Translations under genes and position numbers: made by a program
Shown: positions 30,490 to 43,093 of the stretch, piece after piece
How positions within the stretch are numbered: position 1 is the first letter of the stretch
Layout of the letters: every line of letters starts with the position of its first letter
Source of the DNA: Actinostola sp. cb2023
Taxonomy: Eukaryota > Cnidaria > Anthozoa > Actiniaria > Actinostolidae
DNA: 64,000 bases
Assembly (NCBI GenBank): GCA_033675265.1
Contig: JAUJYZ010000967.1
Span: 30,001 to 94,000 of the forward strand
Direction: 5' to 3'
Notes under the pieces: generated by a model
The model's database searches: none
Seen by the model: the letters and a program-made list of their open reading frames with translations, nothing else
What the model was told of the DNA's origin: nothing

Positions 30490-31065
30490 GGGATTACGTG
30501 TAATCATCCCATCAAGCCTTAGAGAAACCATCCTAAAGGAACTCCACTGGGCGCACCCTGGAGCAGCCAGAATGAAGTCCATGGCCCGAAGCCATGTTTG
30601 GTGGTCAAAATTGGACAGCGACATCGAAACCACAGCTCGAGAATGCAACACATGTATCAAAACTCGAAATGCACCACGCACAGCACCCCCCACCCCCCCC
30701 CCCCCCCCTTTCCCCTGCGGGACGTGGCCTACAGGTCCGTGGAGAAGAATCCACATCGACTTTGCTACACACGAAGAGAAGCACTACCTTGTCCTAAGTT
30801 GATGCACACTCAAAATGGCCAGAGGTGGTAGGACCAATGAAAAGTACAAATGCAGCCTCAACGATCAGCGCATTATCTAACCTATTCGCTAGATATGGGT
30901 TTCCAGAGCAAATCGTTAGTGACAACGGGCCATCATTTCAATCCATGGAATATGCAGAGTTCCTGAAGCAGAATGGAATACGAGTCCTTGTATCACCTTA
31001 CCATCCAGCATCAAATGGGCAGGCAGAGAGATTTGTTCAAACTCTCGAGGACTCGCGGCTCGGTA
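30490..31065 (+). pseudogene. integrase segment of the Gypsy element, 3'-truncated
   Basis: Zinc-binding part: HWAHPGAARMKSMARSHVWW through ECNTC. After a poly-C expansion (30686-30708, proline run), HIDFATHEE carries the first core Asp, and after another frame change FPEQIVSDNGPSFQSMEY and PYHPASNGQAERFVQTL carry the second Asp and Glu. Similarity stops by about 31065. Confidence 0.82.
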
Positions 31066-31299
31066 AATATCCACCACTACTCACCTCCACTTCGGGGAAT
31101 AATTGTTCAATATCGCACTCAATTCTGTTGATAACAAGTCTCATTTGAATACATTACCAGCAAAAAACAGCATTCATTTGGTCTTGCCTTGACGCTTGTT
31201 ACTTTGAACCGCGACAACGTTTTTTGAAATAAGTGTATATAGAGGTAAGAAAGGATAGGTATTAAACACATGCATATAGCAGTAGCCACATAAAATACC

Positions 31300-31490
31300 T
31301 TGAAGACTGGAATTATACACACTTTGTATAAGCGGAGTTGCGCTTTATGTAACCTAAGAATACTTGGTCAATTTGTTGACAACAAACAATATACTGATGA
31401 TGAATTAGTAAATTTAAACTGGGAGGAAAAATGCAGATTGATTCAAAGTGATCCAGTAACATGTGCCAGACATTTTGACTATTTAACAAT
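31300..31490 (+). pseudogene. Helitron-like Rep N-terminal fragment (part 1)
   Basis: LIQSDPVTCARHFDYLTI resembles the SDPVTCARxFD block of the Helitron-like N-terminal domain (rolling-circle Rep/helicase transposons). The reading stops where the 31484-32181 insertion begins. Confidence 0.65.
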
Positions 31491-32181
31491 TAGACAATGA
31501 GTCCGAGTTGGCTATGAGCAGATAGTCAACGAGGCCGGCTCCATCTTAGCTCATAGACAACGTTAACGAGGGCGAGTTGTCTAATTGTTTTAGTATAAAC
31601 AAACTAGCATACTTAATTTTATACCAATATATCTTGTTTAATTTGCATAGGTAAGAAGAATACGAATTAGTACACATTTGGCTGAACTAATCGAGCCGTT
31701 TAGTTTTACCATCAACAAATTGAAAACTATTTAACCATGCCGAGAAAAGTTGGTTCTTTTGTTGAAAAACTTTCATCAATCAGAACAAAACACGAGTCAA
31801 GAGTGGTGTAGCCTTCGTTTATTACCTTTATCGCTATCAGTATTCCCTTTGACCTTTGACTTTGTCTTCGCTAAGGTTGAAAAATCGGCCCGAATTCGAA
31901 AAATCTTCAACTTTAACGATCGTTCCTCGTTCAGTTTCTGCAGTGTCAGCCAAAGAAAACTTGCTGGAATTGTCAATGAGATGTCTATGTTTATGTGCTA
32001 ATTCCATTTCTTGTTCTTGAGATTTGTTTCTCGGTCTATTTTAGCTCTTTTTAGCGAGAAAACAACTATATGGTTACCATGGTGATTCGCTACTAGGGGA
32101 CTATCACTATTAGACCCCTAGTAGCGTAGCCGATCAGATTGCAGGATATGTGATAGACCACTAGTTTGTTTATACTAAATC
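31484..32181. mobile_element. composite insertion interrupting the Helitron remnant
   Basis: The left part (31484-31592) is palindromic with ACAATTAGACAA ends. The main body has inverted ends TTTAGTATAAACAAACTAG (about 31590) and CTAGTTTGTTTATACTAAA (about 32163-32181). AATTAG occurs on both sides. A second, end-truncated copy in opposite orientation is at about 36650-37185, with the same palindrome attached. Confidence 0.65.
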
Positions 32182-32393
32182 AAATTAGTCAGTTTCTAAG
32201 AAAATTTCTTTTGAGTACTGTTGTACCATTGGGTAAGATTGCAGATTGGTTTTATAGAGTTGAGTATCAGCAAAGAGGTTCACCACATATTCATAGGTTA
32301 ATATGGCTTGAGAATGCACCTACATTTGGTATTGATAACAATAGTGACGTCATAGAATTTATTGATAAAATAATCAGTTGTCAGAGACCATAG
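32182..32393 (+). pseudogene. Helitron-like Rep fragment with HUH motif (part 2)
   Basis: FLRKFLLSTVVPLGKIADWF, then VEYQQRGSPHIHRLIWLE and VIEFIDKIISC, match the Helitron-like Rep block. PHIH supplies the His-hydrophobic-His metal site of HUH endonucleases. It continues the 31300-31490 fragment across the insertion and ends in a stop at 32393; no helicase domain follows. Confidence 0.75.
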
Positions 32394-33948
32394 TTGACAA
32401 TCCTGAGTTACTCATTCAATGTGTTACCACAATGCAGTTCGGTCTTGTCAGTTCAGGTTGGAGTAGTTGCGAATCTCGGCGTAAACATCGGCCTAAAAGT
32501 TGAATAACACATACGGCAGAACCTTTCATCTGACCGTTTAGAAAGACAGAATGAAAGCTGTGATAAATAATATTGGTGAATTTTCTGAAATACATGATAT
32601 ATTATATACTTTTAATTAATACTTGAAGTTCGAACCACAACGACCAACACTATATACGACCAACACAAGGTAAAACGACTCGATGAAACTCGATGCAGAC
32701 AATCACGAGGAAGCAATCGGTTGAGCACGTACGCCGATCTCGGCTCGCTCTCGGTAATACGAAGTGATAGGGCGATTTCTTTACTCGGGTGGTGATTGGT
32801 TCCGAAGTTTATCTATTGTTACTTACTTATTTACTTTCGGAAAACTCAGACGATGCCAATAGCAATCTCGTCCCCAGAGCCTGCGTTACTTTCGGCCAGC
32901 GGCGAAGAACGTAGGCTCTGGCATAATCCATTTTTGAGAAAATTTGATTGGCTATTTCATTTTAGAAACTACGCACGCGCAAGATTCCGGAAATGAAATA
33001 TATCCAATGAAAATTGAGTTGTCAAAACAGTTCCGTTCAAAACAAAAATTAACATTTTTCAACGGTTTCATTGACATGTTATTAAAAATAGTCAGTCAAG
33101 GACTGCATGTGGCTACTATAAATAAACAAAGACAAGTAGTCTATCTCAAAAATAGGCAGTCAAGCCTTAAATAGCAGAAAAACGAAAAAAATTATAATGT
33201 CTAATCATTTTATACTAAACATCACAAAACTTGGCACAGCTTGAGAGTTTTATATCCTCTACTCATTTAAGTGAATGAAAACTAAACAGCGTATCACGTG
33301 GTAACCACGTGACAAATAATTTTGAAAACAAAATATAAAATGCGGTCGCCAGTTTAAGAGGAAAGTGAAAGCAAATATGTGTATAATAGTTGATCATCTA
33401 TTAACCCTCGTTTCCTCTCGCTTTTTGCAAGGAAATATTTCGGAAAAGAGGTCACGTGACCATTTCATGATTATATTTCTGTAGTTTTCTCTTAAACTAT
33501 ATATAATTCCGAGGTTTTCTAAACTATCTGTTAACTGGTTAACTTAAACGCTATTACGTAAAACGGTATTTCTGAATGAATTCGCGACCGCATTTAAGAA
33601 AAACTATATTTTCCTCCATAAGGTCACTGACCACATGACGTCACAATTGTAGATCCAAATTGTCTCAAATCTTGTATATAAATACTAAATGAGTTTAAAT
33701 TGAAAACAAGAAATGTGATTTTGACAGTGTACAAATAATTGAACAATAACAGTTATTATTAACAATCGATATGACAGCATTGATATACAGTCATGGAGTT
33801 GTTTGAACTAAACTTGTTTCTGGGTTCTACGCTAATTTACTGATCAGAAATGTATTTTATACAAAGTTTAATTGAAAACAATGACAGTGTACAAATAATT
33901 GAACAATAACAGTTATTATTAACAATCGATATGAACAGCATTGATATA
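32394..33948. other. spacer, no gene recognised
   Basis: AT-rich DNA. It holds a short palindromic element at 32867-32927 (CAGAGCCTGCGTTACTTTCG and complement), found inverted at 42171-42222, and a 67-bp direct repeat (about 33722-33794 and 33884-33955) whose second copy abuts the mariner-type hairpin. Confidence 0.6.
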
Positions 33949-34339
33949 CAGTCATTTGCAAAAATTCTGGCCGCTGCAATATATCAATATATCGGGTGGG
34001 TACTATTTTCAGTTTCCTAACTTATTAAATGAAGTAAAATGTACAAACAACAAACGTAAGACTAAAATAAACATTATAATAAATATTTCTACCAACTTTG
34101 CTGGCGTTAACCTGCTTTAAGGGGAATTTTAGATTATTTTTATAAAGCAGGTTAACGCCAGCAAAGTTGGTAGAAATATTTATTATAATGTTTATTTTAG
34201 TCTTACGTTTGTTGTTTGTACATTTTACTTCATTTAATAAGTTAGGAAACTGAAAATAGTATTATTTAATTACCCATAATGCACCCGATATATTGATATA
34301 TTGATATATCGTGGCGGCCAGAATTTTTGCAAATGACTG
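33949..34339. mobile_element. mariner/Tc1-type hairpin MITE with TA target site
   Basis: Both ends read CAGTCATTTGCAAAAATTCT inward and are flanked by TA (33947-33948, 34340-34341). The arms are complementary for about 185 bp around a small loop at about 34115-34140. TA duplication and CAGT start fit Tc1/mariner; no transposase. Confidence 0.85.
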
Positions 34340-34341
34340 TA

Positions 34342-35589
34342 TCATTAGTAATTGATTATTAACATTAATTTAACAATTAATTGATAATGGCGTCATGACT
34401 ACTCCGAAACGTCGCTCAATAAATCGTTTCCTTTCTTTGAGTTTTGCGATATTATGCTTTTCCAAAAATTTAACAATGTTCTGTATATAAGATCGGTGAA
34501 CTCAACTTTGATGAAGTGGTGTTTATTTATTTATTTGACTTTGCCTAAATATATGAAAACTTAAAGTATAATAAATAGAATATATAATTTGAAGATAAGT
34601 TTACACTCTAATATACTATGACTATATGCTATTTTGCACCAGAAACTAGACACATCTCTCGTGTTTTCAGTTCACAAGCTCGCCAGTCACCACCCTCTGT
34701 TTGTGTATTGGGCTTCATGTGTCTTATTTGACTCGATCGGCAGCATATGGCCGTAAATTCACTTCTAGAATCCTGTCCTTTTGATATCTTGTATTTCTAA
34801 AACTGCTTTCAAAATAAAGATGAATATGCACTTGAGTCCTGTGTGTCATTTATTTAGCGATTACAACGGCTTTTAGCGAGTTTTGGGACAAAGAGTAACG
34901 ACGTGTTTGTTTGTGTCTCGCATATTACTTATAAAGCTTAAACTATTAAACAAAATAAAGACATTATTTGTTCCTCGAAGAGAATTACTTGGCCCTTTAA
35001 ATCGGTTATAGATCTGGCAGTTTACATGGAGCCACTACACAGACAAGAGTCGATCGTCATGGACTGATGGGGCTATTTTAAAGGCCGAACAAACACAAAC
35101 ACAATCGATATTCCGCTGGAAAATAATCTCAACAAACCGTCACTGAAAAACTTGAAAACATCTTTATGATCAAACACTTGACACTTTGCACGAGAGATTT
35201 GTCCTGTTTCTGGTGCAAAATAGAATAGTAGAGAGTGTAAACTTACCCTTCTAAACAAAGCCGTGAAGCGAAAAGCACATGGAAATCCAACACGACGTCA
35301 GTTTGAACGCTATCGAATCGATAAAATGTCGACAACCACGAGAAGAATGTATCCGAATCGATAAAATGTCGACAACCAGACGAATAAACCATCGGGTGCA
35401 TCGTCGCGACATCGTGGCTGATGTTCGATCACCTGACTAGTTCCGAACACTATCCGATTTACGGACTTACGGACGGACGGACTTACACACTCGATGACAT
35501 AGTGGCTACTCTCTTCTAAGAAGAGGAGTAGCCACAAAAATCTTGTATTCGTGTTTCAACACATGTTGCCTCTGCAATAAATATCTAAG
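34342..35589. other. spacer, no gene recognised
   Basis: About 34790-34890 shares a stretch (CTAAAACTGCTTTCAAAA, CTTGAGTCCTGTGTGTCATT) with 29330-29430 inside the Gypsy insertion, so it is a dispersed repeat. Nothing else recognised. Confidence 0.5.
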
Positions 35590-35788
35590 TAGCCTGCGTG
35601 GCCGGCTCTGGGGGAGGGGAGATGGGTTAGGAGGGGGATTGGGGGAGGGGTGGGGGAAGGGAAGGGAAGGAGAGGGGGAGGGGGGAGGAGGGGCAATCCC
35701 CTCCCCTCCTCCTCCCCAATCCCCTCCTCCTCCCCAATCCCCTCCTCCTCCCCAATCCCCTCCTCTCCAGGGCCGGCTACGCAGGCTA
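35590..35788. mobile_element. MITE with TAGCCTGCGT ends and 9-bp target duplication
   Basis: TAGCCTGCGTGGCCGGCTCT at the left and its near-complement at the right enclose a G-rich half and its C-rich mirror. The 9-bp direct repeat ATATCTAAG flanks it (35581-35589, 35789-35797), as expected of Mutator-like elements. Family member of 6986-7121. Confidence 0.85.
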
Positions 35789-37200
35789 ATATCTAAGCAC
35801 AGAGAAACATCCAGTTTATCTAAGCTTATATATGTATCTCGAAGTGTCTTGAGAAGTTTTCAAGCGAAGCTCAAAATGTACACGAAGATGATGGTTATTC
35901 AAAGAACATATGTCGATCGTAAATCTAATATTCTTTAGGCTAGCAACTGAAAGTGCCAATCGAGGTGCTTACGAAGGCGAAAGATTCAAAAGAAATACAT
36001 TTAAAGGAGAGATGACAATAAGTAGAGAAGATGACGATGATAGATTCAAATAATTAACTCAGGATCGATATGTAAAGTAGACACTAGTCTATAGAAACAT
36101 TTTATTTTCTATATTTTCTTACTCACTTGTAAAGAGCATTGAGATTTATATGTAATGCGCTTTTTCAAGAATTAAATTATTATATTATTATTAGTAGTAG
36201 TAGCACAGGCAGCCCAACCATTGCTTTTGAGGCTACTCAAATAATTCAAAAAATGATATTTGCGTCTTTTTTTGATGGGTTTTTGACCCCCTGTGGTCAA
36301 TTTTTCTTCGAATAACTAAACTTTACCGCGCGCAGCGCGCAATACATATGTTGGGTTCCCTGTGTTGAGTATTATGTCCTATGGGTTCCCTGTTGGGCTT
36401 CCTGTGTGCATCCTGCGGGATGCGCCCGCAGCAAATGTGTATATTGAAACAAGGTATCAAACTAGGTCACGTGACAAATACGTTTTTGACCCTAATTTTG
36501 TCAATGTGATGTGAAAATTCAATTTTTCTTCGAATAACTAAACTTTACCGTATTCTCTAAGCACTTTATAAGTATCAGTCGTCTAACTTCAACGTACGCT
36601 GAGAAACTAATTTTTGAAATTTTGAGCGTCGTGCAGCCCAACCACTGCCCGATGTGTCTATCATATATCCTGCGCTACGCTTTAGGGGTCTAATAGTGAT
36701 AGTCCCCTAGTAGCGCACCATGGTTTGGCCGTGAGAAGCAAGTGGCGGACAAACCCGAGTTGTTTTTTCTCGCTAAAAAGAGCTTACCAAGAAATTCGAG
36801 ACATCTTGACAATTCCAGCATCGACACTGCAGAAACTGAGCGAAACGATCTCGGCAAATCTGAAGGCTACACCACTCTTGACTCGTGGTTTGTTCATTTG
36901 TTATTTGATTTATGAAAGTTTTTCAACAAAAGAACCAACTTTTCTGGTTTAGTTTTCAATTTGTTGATGGTAAAATGTGTACTTATGACCAGCATAAAAT
37001 TCTTATTCTTTTTACCTATGCAAATTAAACAAGAAATATTGGTATAAAAGTAAGTATGCTAGTTTGTTTATACTAAAACAAATTAGACAACTCGCCCTCG
37101 TTGTCTATGAGCTAAGATAGTCAACTCGGCAGGAGCCTCGTTGACTATCTGCTCATAGCCAACTCGTACTCGTTGTCTAATTGTTAATTATTCAAAAAAT

Positions 37201-38637
37201 GATGGCCTGATGTGCGCCGCGTTTTTTGGTGCACTTTTTCCGTGGCAGTCGGATTTCACCTTCGAGAGGACATCGACAAGCGCTCGGCAAATCTGAACTA
37301 TGCTCTTTTTGGCAAGTTTTAATATTTATATGTTCACTAAATATAAGTCAAAACATCTACAATATACTTTATTTGTTTTCTGTTTTGACTTTTATATAGT
37401 ATTTGTATTGTGTTTTGATTTTTATCGATTAAAATGCTTTAAAATTGAGGCATTGTGTTTTATAAATGCAGAATAGTCTCCATATTTAGTACTGCACAAC
37501 ACATTTTTGCTATCAGTGCTTATAAACAAAATGACAAACAAACGTATTTATTTCAACAATCAGTTAAAATAAGTTTACTAGCTTTTTACACACTGTTTTG
37601 CCGTTCTTTCTGTACAATTCATTCACTATATTGATCAGTATTACTATGGATATTGTTTTGTATATAAAAATACAAAATTAATAAATTTTATGCCTGTCAC
37701 CACAATCGACGAAGTTGTGAATGAATAACAAACATCGGAGTGCGATATTAAAAGCTTACTTATACGTTCTTCCGTGAACTGTATTTAAAATTACTCTGTA
37801 TTTCTCTCATATGATAGTATTTGCTAAATGTGTTGTGCTATTTCAATGACAATAATGAACAACTGTTAATATTTTAGTTCACGGCTGCTTCACGAGTCCA
37901 TCGCCATTCATCATGACTCCTTCGATGTTCGTCGGCTATATTTTTGCCTTCACCCTGAGAAGGTTTATACTGTGTTGGCGTTCCGGCTTATGTTGTAAGA
38001 AGTACTGTAAGAAAGCACAAAATAACATAGATGAGAGAGTCATAATGTTTAAACAGATAAAGTACTAGGTTCTTTGTTGAACTTGATTGAAGTGTACAGT
38101 GTGGAAGTCTTTAATATTTCAATGACAACTGTACACATGTACAAGTGAAATAGCTCGGTCATAAGCTTAATTTATGAAAAATAACTGAAGCAGCCCTTCT
38201 GCCATAGTATAGGCAAGTCCTTTCATGTCTTATTAGAGAACAGTTAGAGCAAAAACTACTAAAACCTCAAGAAAATAATTCAGAAAATATATTTAGTTCA
38301 GCCAGGAGCCCATTACAAAACTGTCGTGTGTCGAGCACAACATACAATTCTCCACCATTCAAAATGAAAAAGGACTACTTTAAAACCGTCAAATTTCATC
38401 TAAAGCTACTTAAAGTTGACATGAATTGTGAACTTCTAAACTTACCATGGATAAGGAAAAGAATCCAAACGCTTACACCGAAAAAATCATGTTTTGCTTC
38501 ATCAACTTCTCCGCCATTTTTCAAAACTTCAGCGACTTCACCCTGGGTACCCCCCACGAGCCTGTAGCCTACGACGACTTCGGCTCTTCGGTTCCCGGAA
38601 AAGTGCACCAACAAAACGCGGCGCACATCAGGCCATC
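37201..38637. mobile_element. 1.44-kb DNA element with about 40-bp terminal inverted repeats (copy 1)
   Basis: Left GATGGCCTGATGTGCGCCGC and right GCGGCGCACATCAGGCCATC are inverted; the similarity continues through GGTGCACTTTT(T)CCG. No transposase. A small frame starting MSSTTYNSPPFKMKKDYFK is conserved in copy 2 but is unassigned. Confidence 0.8.
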
Positions 38638-39047
38638 ACGTGACTGGAGTTTCATACCTTGTATATATATACACATTTGCTCACAGGCAGCCCAACCATT
38701 GCTTTTGAGGCTAAATAATCAAATAAAATGGGTTTTTGCGTCTTTTTTTATGGGTTTCCTGTGGTAGAGCGCGCGCGCGCGCGCGCAATACGTATTATAT
38801 TGGGCTTCCTGTGTTGAATAAGGCATAGTGTTGGGCTCCCTGTGCGCATCCCGCGCGTCCCGCAGTATATTATGAAACTCGGTCACGTGACAATTACGTT
38901 TTTGCCCCTAATCTTTGTCAATATGACGTGAAAATTCAATTTTTCTTCGAATAACTAAACTTTACCGTATTCTCTAAACACTTCATAAGTTTCAGCCGTC
39001 TAACTTCACCGTACGCTGAGAAATTTTAATTTTTACATTTTGCGCCT

Positions 39048-40476
39048 CATGGACCGATGTGCGGTACCTGCAGCTGGTGCACTTTTCCGTGAAGCAGTCG
39101 GATTTTACCTTCGAGAGGACATCGGCCAGCGCTCGGCAAATCTGCATTGTGCTCTTTTTTGCAAGTTTTAATATTTATATGTTCACTAAACATAAGTCAA
39201 AACATCTACAATATACTTTATTTGTTTTCTGTTTTGATTTTTATAAAGTATTTGTATTGTGTTTTGATTTTTATCGATTAAAATGTTTTAAAATTGAGGC
39301 AATGTGTTTTATGAATGCTGAATGGTCTCAATATTTAGTCCTGCACAACACATTTTTGCTATCAGTACTTATAAACAAAATGACAAACAGACGTATTTAT
39401 TTCAACAATCAGTTAAAATAAGTTTACTAGCATTTTACACACTGTTTTTCCATTCTTTCTGTACAATTTATTCACTATATTGATCAGTAATACTATGGAT
39501 ATTAAATACGAAATTAATAAATATTATGCATGTCATCACGAATGAATAACAAACATCGGAGTTGAAAGCGATACTGCTTACTTACGTTCTTACGAAAACC
39601 GTATTTAAAATTACTCTGTGTTTCTCTCAGATGATAATATTTGCAAAATGAGTTGTGCTACAGTCAATGACAATAATGAACAACTGTTAATATTTTAGTT
39701 CACGGCAGCTTCATGCATGAGTCCATCTCCATTCATGACTCCTTCGAAGTCGGTGAATTTGAGTTCGTCTATATTTTGGCATTTTTTGCTTCAGATAATT
39801 TATGCTGTGTTGGCGTCCCGGCTTGTGTTTTAAGAAATACTGTAAGAAAGTACAAAATAACGTCAAACGCTTTGTAGATGAGAGAGTCATAATGTTTAAG
39901 CAGATGAAGGACTATCAGTCATTTGAGAGCTATAAACGGTTCCTTTTCATGTAGTGTATTTCGATCACTGACAACCGACACAAGTCAAATAGCTCAGTCA
40001 TAATTTATGAAAAATAACTGATTTGCTGAGGATTATTAAGCAGCCCTTCTGCCCTAGTATAGGCAAGTGCTTTTATTAGAGAACAGTTAGAGCAAAAACT
40101 ACTAAAACCTCAAGAAAATACTTCAGAAAATATATTATTTAGTTAAAGCTTTAAGTACTTTTTTCGTGTGTCGAGCACAACATGCAATTCTCCGACATTC
40201 AAAATGAAAAAGGACTACTTTAAACCCGTCGAATTTCTTCTAAAGTTACTTAAAGTTGACATGAATTGTGAACTTCTAAACTTACCATGGATAAGGAATA
40301 GAATCCAAACGATTACACCGAAAAAATCATGTTTTGTTTCATCAACTTCTCCGCCATTTTTCAAAACTTCAGCGACTTTATCCTGGGTACCCCCCACGGG
40401 CCTGTAGCGTGCGACGACTTCGGCTCTTCGGCTCACGGAAAAGTGCACCAGCTGCAGGTACCGCACATCAGGCCAT
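39048..40476. mobile_element. 1.43-kb DNA element (copy 2)
   Basis: Homologous to 37201-38637 along its whole length, with its own matching ends (GATGTGCGGTACCTGCAGCT and AGCTGCAGGTACCGCACATC). The terminal sequence differs between copies, yet each copy's two ends match each other. Confidence 0.8.
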
Positions 40477-41305
40477 GATACGCCATCAGTTTCACACCTT
40501 GTTTCAATATACACATTGCTGCGGGCGCGTCCCGCAGGGCGTACACAGGGATCCCAACATTATACATTTCTATGAACAGGGAACCCAATATAATACCGGC
40601 GTATCGCGCGCGCGCTCTACCACAGGAAACCCATCAAAAAAGACGCAAATATATTTTTATTAGCCTCAAAAGCAATGGTTGGGCTGCCTGTGATTTGCTG
40701 CGGGCGCATCCCGCAGGAAGCACACAGGAAGCCCAACATAGGACATTACTCAGCACAGGGAACCCAACATATGTATTGCGCGCGCGCTTTACCACAGGAA
40801 ACCCATCAAAAAAAGACGCAAATATCGTTTTTTCAATTATTTAGTAGCCTCAAAAGCAGTGGTTGGGCTGCCTGTGCATCTACTTGCGCCGCACATCGGG
40901 CCATCACGTGACTGGAGTTTCATACCTTGTGTAAATATACACATTTGCTGCGGGCGCATCCCGCAGGACACACACAGGAAGCCCAACATAGGACATTACT
41001 CAACACAGGGAACCCAACATATGTATTGCGCGCGCGCGCTTTACCACAGGGAACCCATCAAAAAAAGACGCAAATATCATTTTTTGAATTATTTAGTAGC
41101 CTCAAAAGCAATGATTGGGCTGCCTGTGGTAGTAGTAGTAAATATAACCCCGTAGGAAGCCGACTGTTCGCGTATCCTGCTGTAAAACCACTGCTTTTAA
41201 TAAAGACTTCAGATACTGCGCTTCTTTCACTGTTATATCTTCCGTTTACCAAGTGCTTTTAAAGCGTATTCTATTCCCTGATGAAACCTTTCGATGGATT
41301 CCACT

Positions 41306-42041
41306 TAGGGCTGTCCACAAGTTGCTCGGCAACTTTTGCGCAACTTTTCCGATTTCGGGCAACTTTTTTTCTTTCGAGCAACTTTTTTTCTTTCGAGCAA
41401 CTTCTTTCTTTCTTAAACATTTCCACAAATTATAACAAATTAAACAGGCCAATTAAGTACTAAACTTGGTTTATTTCGCTTTACGGGTCATAATACAGTT
41501 TGTAAACAGCATGCAGTGTTCAGGACTGGGTTAGTGGGCTGCCTGTGGTTATTTGAAAAGGCGATTCAGGTGGTCAGCGGTTACTTTACCAAAATTAAAA
41601 AATGGTGGACAAGCGAAATGCAAAAAAAGAAGCCTTGATTTGATAACTGAGCAGCATAGAGCTTTCAGCTGCTTTTTTAATTAGCTGCAAAGAGAGAGCC
41701 TTTACACTTACACAAGTGATTTTCAGATAAATATTATTAATATAGCCGTAAGATTGATCATGTAAACTAACATTGGCTGCACTGATGCCAAGAAAATGTT
41801 GTAAATTCCTGATAACAAGCTAATACTATATGAAAAAATCAGAAAAACGGTTAGAAATATTCCTTTGATTGGGTAACTAGCATCTTATTATAGTAAATAC
41901 GAAAAGCAACATTGTAGCAACTTTAAGATTTTGGAGCAACTTTTGAGCAACTTTTAGAGTTTTGGAGCAACTTTTGAGCAACTTTCCGAGATATTTTGAG
42001 CATCTTTTCTAACAATTTGGAGCAACTTGTGGACAGCCCTA
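41306..42041. mobile_element. hAT-like element, second copy of 14966-15704
   Basis: Same TAGGGCTGTCCACAAGTTGC terminal repeats, with an 8-bp target duplication ATTCCACT (41298-41305, 42042-42049) different from that of the first copy, showing independent insertion. Confidence 0.9.
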
Positions 42042-42170
42042 ATTCCACTGAAACCTGAATCGACAATTTGAATCGACAACAATTAGCCAACTGCCCCAGC
42101 TAACTTGCACGTGCGCTCTAAAACCGGAAGAACAAGAAATCCTGTTCCCAAAAATGAATTATGCCAGAGC

Positions 42171-42222
42171 CTACGTTCTTCGCCGCTGGCCGAAAGTAAC
42201 GCAGGCTCTGGGGACGAGATTG
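42171..42222. repeat. short palindromic element CAGAGCCTACG...
   Basis: CAGAGCCTACGTTCTTCGCC folds back on CGAAAGTAACGCAGGCTCTG. The same sequence, with flanks, lies inverted at 32867-32927. Confidence 0.65.
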
Positions 42223-43090
42223 TGCCAATATAGCCACAGTAATTATGTTCGTTTGCTCCAATTATGCCAAAAATTAGACTAGGACAATCCGCTCAAGCCT
42301 AACTCGCACTATTTTGGTAAGTAGACTGAGTATTGAGTTTATTTATGTTTTTTCTTTGTTTTTTTCTTTTTTTTGGAGCCTGTGTCACATTTGTGCTAAC
42401 CGAAAACCCTTCAGGTATTGTGGTTTTTAAAAAACATTTTATAGTCGAACAAGACGCACAATAAAATAGTGTTTAGAGTGGGTTGCGTGACGACAATAAA
42501 AACTATATATGACTGATTCACTGAAATTCTATTTTCGTATGCATAGAAGTGAAAACCAACTTGTAAATCACAATGTAGGTAGTAAGATATCATTATATTT
42601 ATCAGCGAAAATGTGTTTGATTTTATAGTCCGTGATAAAGTGCTGAGTCACGGCGTGACGGCAGATCAGACGGTCGACCAAGCGGGGCCAAGCTAGCGAC
42701 CTATTTTATACTGGGAGATCAGTGAAATCCTCGCTCTCTAGCTTATATGGCATTCTTTTGCGGACAAAAATATATGGCATTAAAATTCAAGCCGGTCGAA
42801 AAACAGCCGGTAAAATATATTCGAATTCTTAAAAATGTGAGTTCGAATTTAAAAAATAGAAAGAACAATCGATGTTTATGAAAACTGATATGAAATGTGG
42901 AAGTTTTCAAATAAATAACTGTCGAGAATGTAAGAAAAAATGAGTCGAAAAATTAAAAAAATTGGAGTCGCGAATGTAAAAAAACCCGAGACGAGACGGT
43001 AGGTACTTCATATATAGTAATCAATTTGTTCCGTGTGGTCATCATATTCTAATCATTTTGTACCATCATATTGTACCATAATGACTATCA
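42223..43090. other. spacer, nothing recognised
   Basis: AT-rich sequence without a supported gene, RNA or repeat. Confidence 0.5.
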
Positions 43091-43093
43091 TTT

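Larger units (their letters stand above)
25771..31060 (+). mobile_element. decayed Ty3/Gypsy LTR retrotransposon
   Basis: Order: primer-binding-like TGGCGACGAGGAT (25778-25790, after an ACA end), gag, CCHC knuckles, protease, reverse transcriptase, interruption at 27633-29603, RNase H, integrase. The domain order (RT-RH-INT) is that of the Gypsy group. The copy is dead: frameshifts in gag and RT, a lost catalytic residue, a deletion in RNase H, a poly-C expansion in integrase, and no recognisable 3' LTR. Confidence 0.85.
36204..41130. repeat. composite block of CACAGGCAGCCC-family elements
   Basis: CACAGGCAGCCCAACCATTG starts at about 36204 and about 38686; the complement ends at about 40690, 40875 and 41128. 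Between them, modules repeat in both orientations: AAAAGACGCAAATAT, CACAGGAAACCCATC, alternating CG, CACAGGGAACCCAACAT and GCGGGCGCATCCCGCAGGA. The block also holds two about 1.43-kb elements (37201-38637, 39048-40476) and a truncated copy of the 31484 insertion. Confidence 0.7.

Noticed and set aside
30178..30756. 192-codon minus-strand frame
   Set aside because: Antisense of the Gypsy integrase region.
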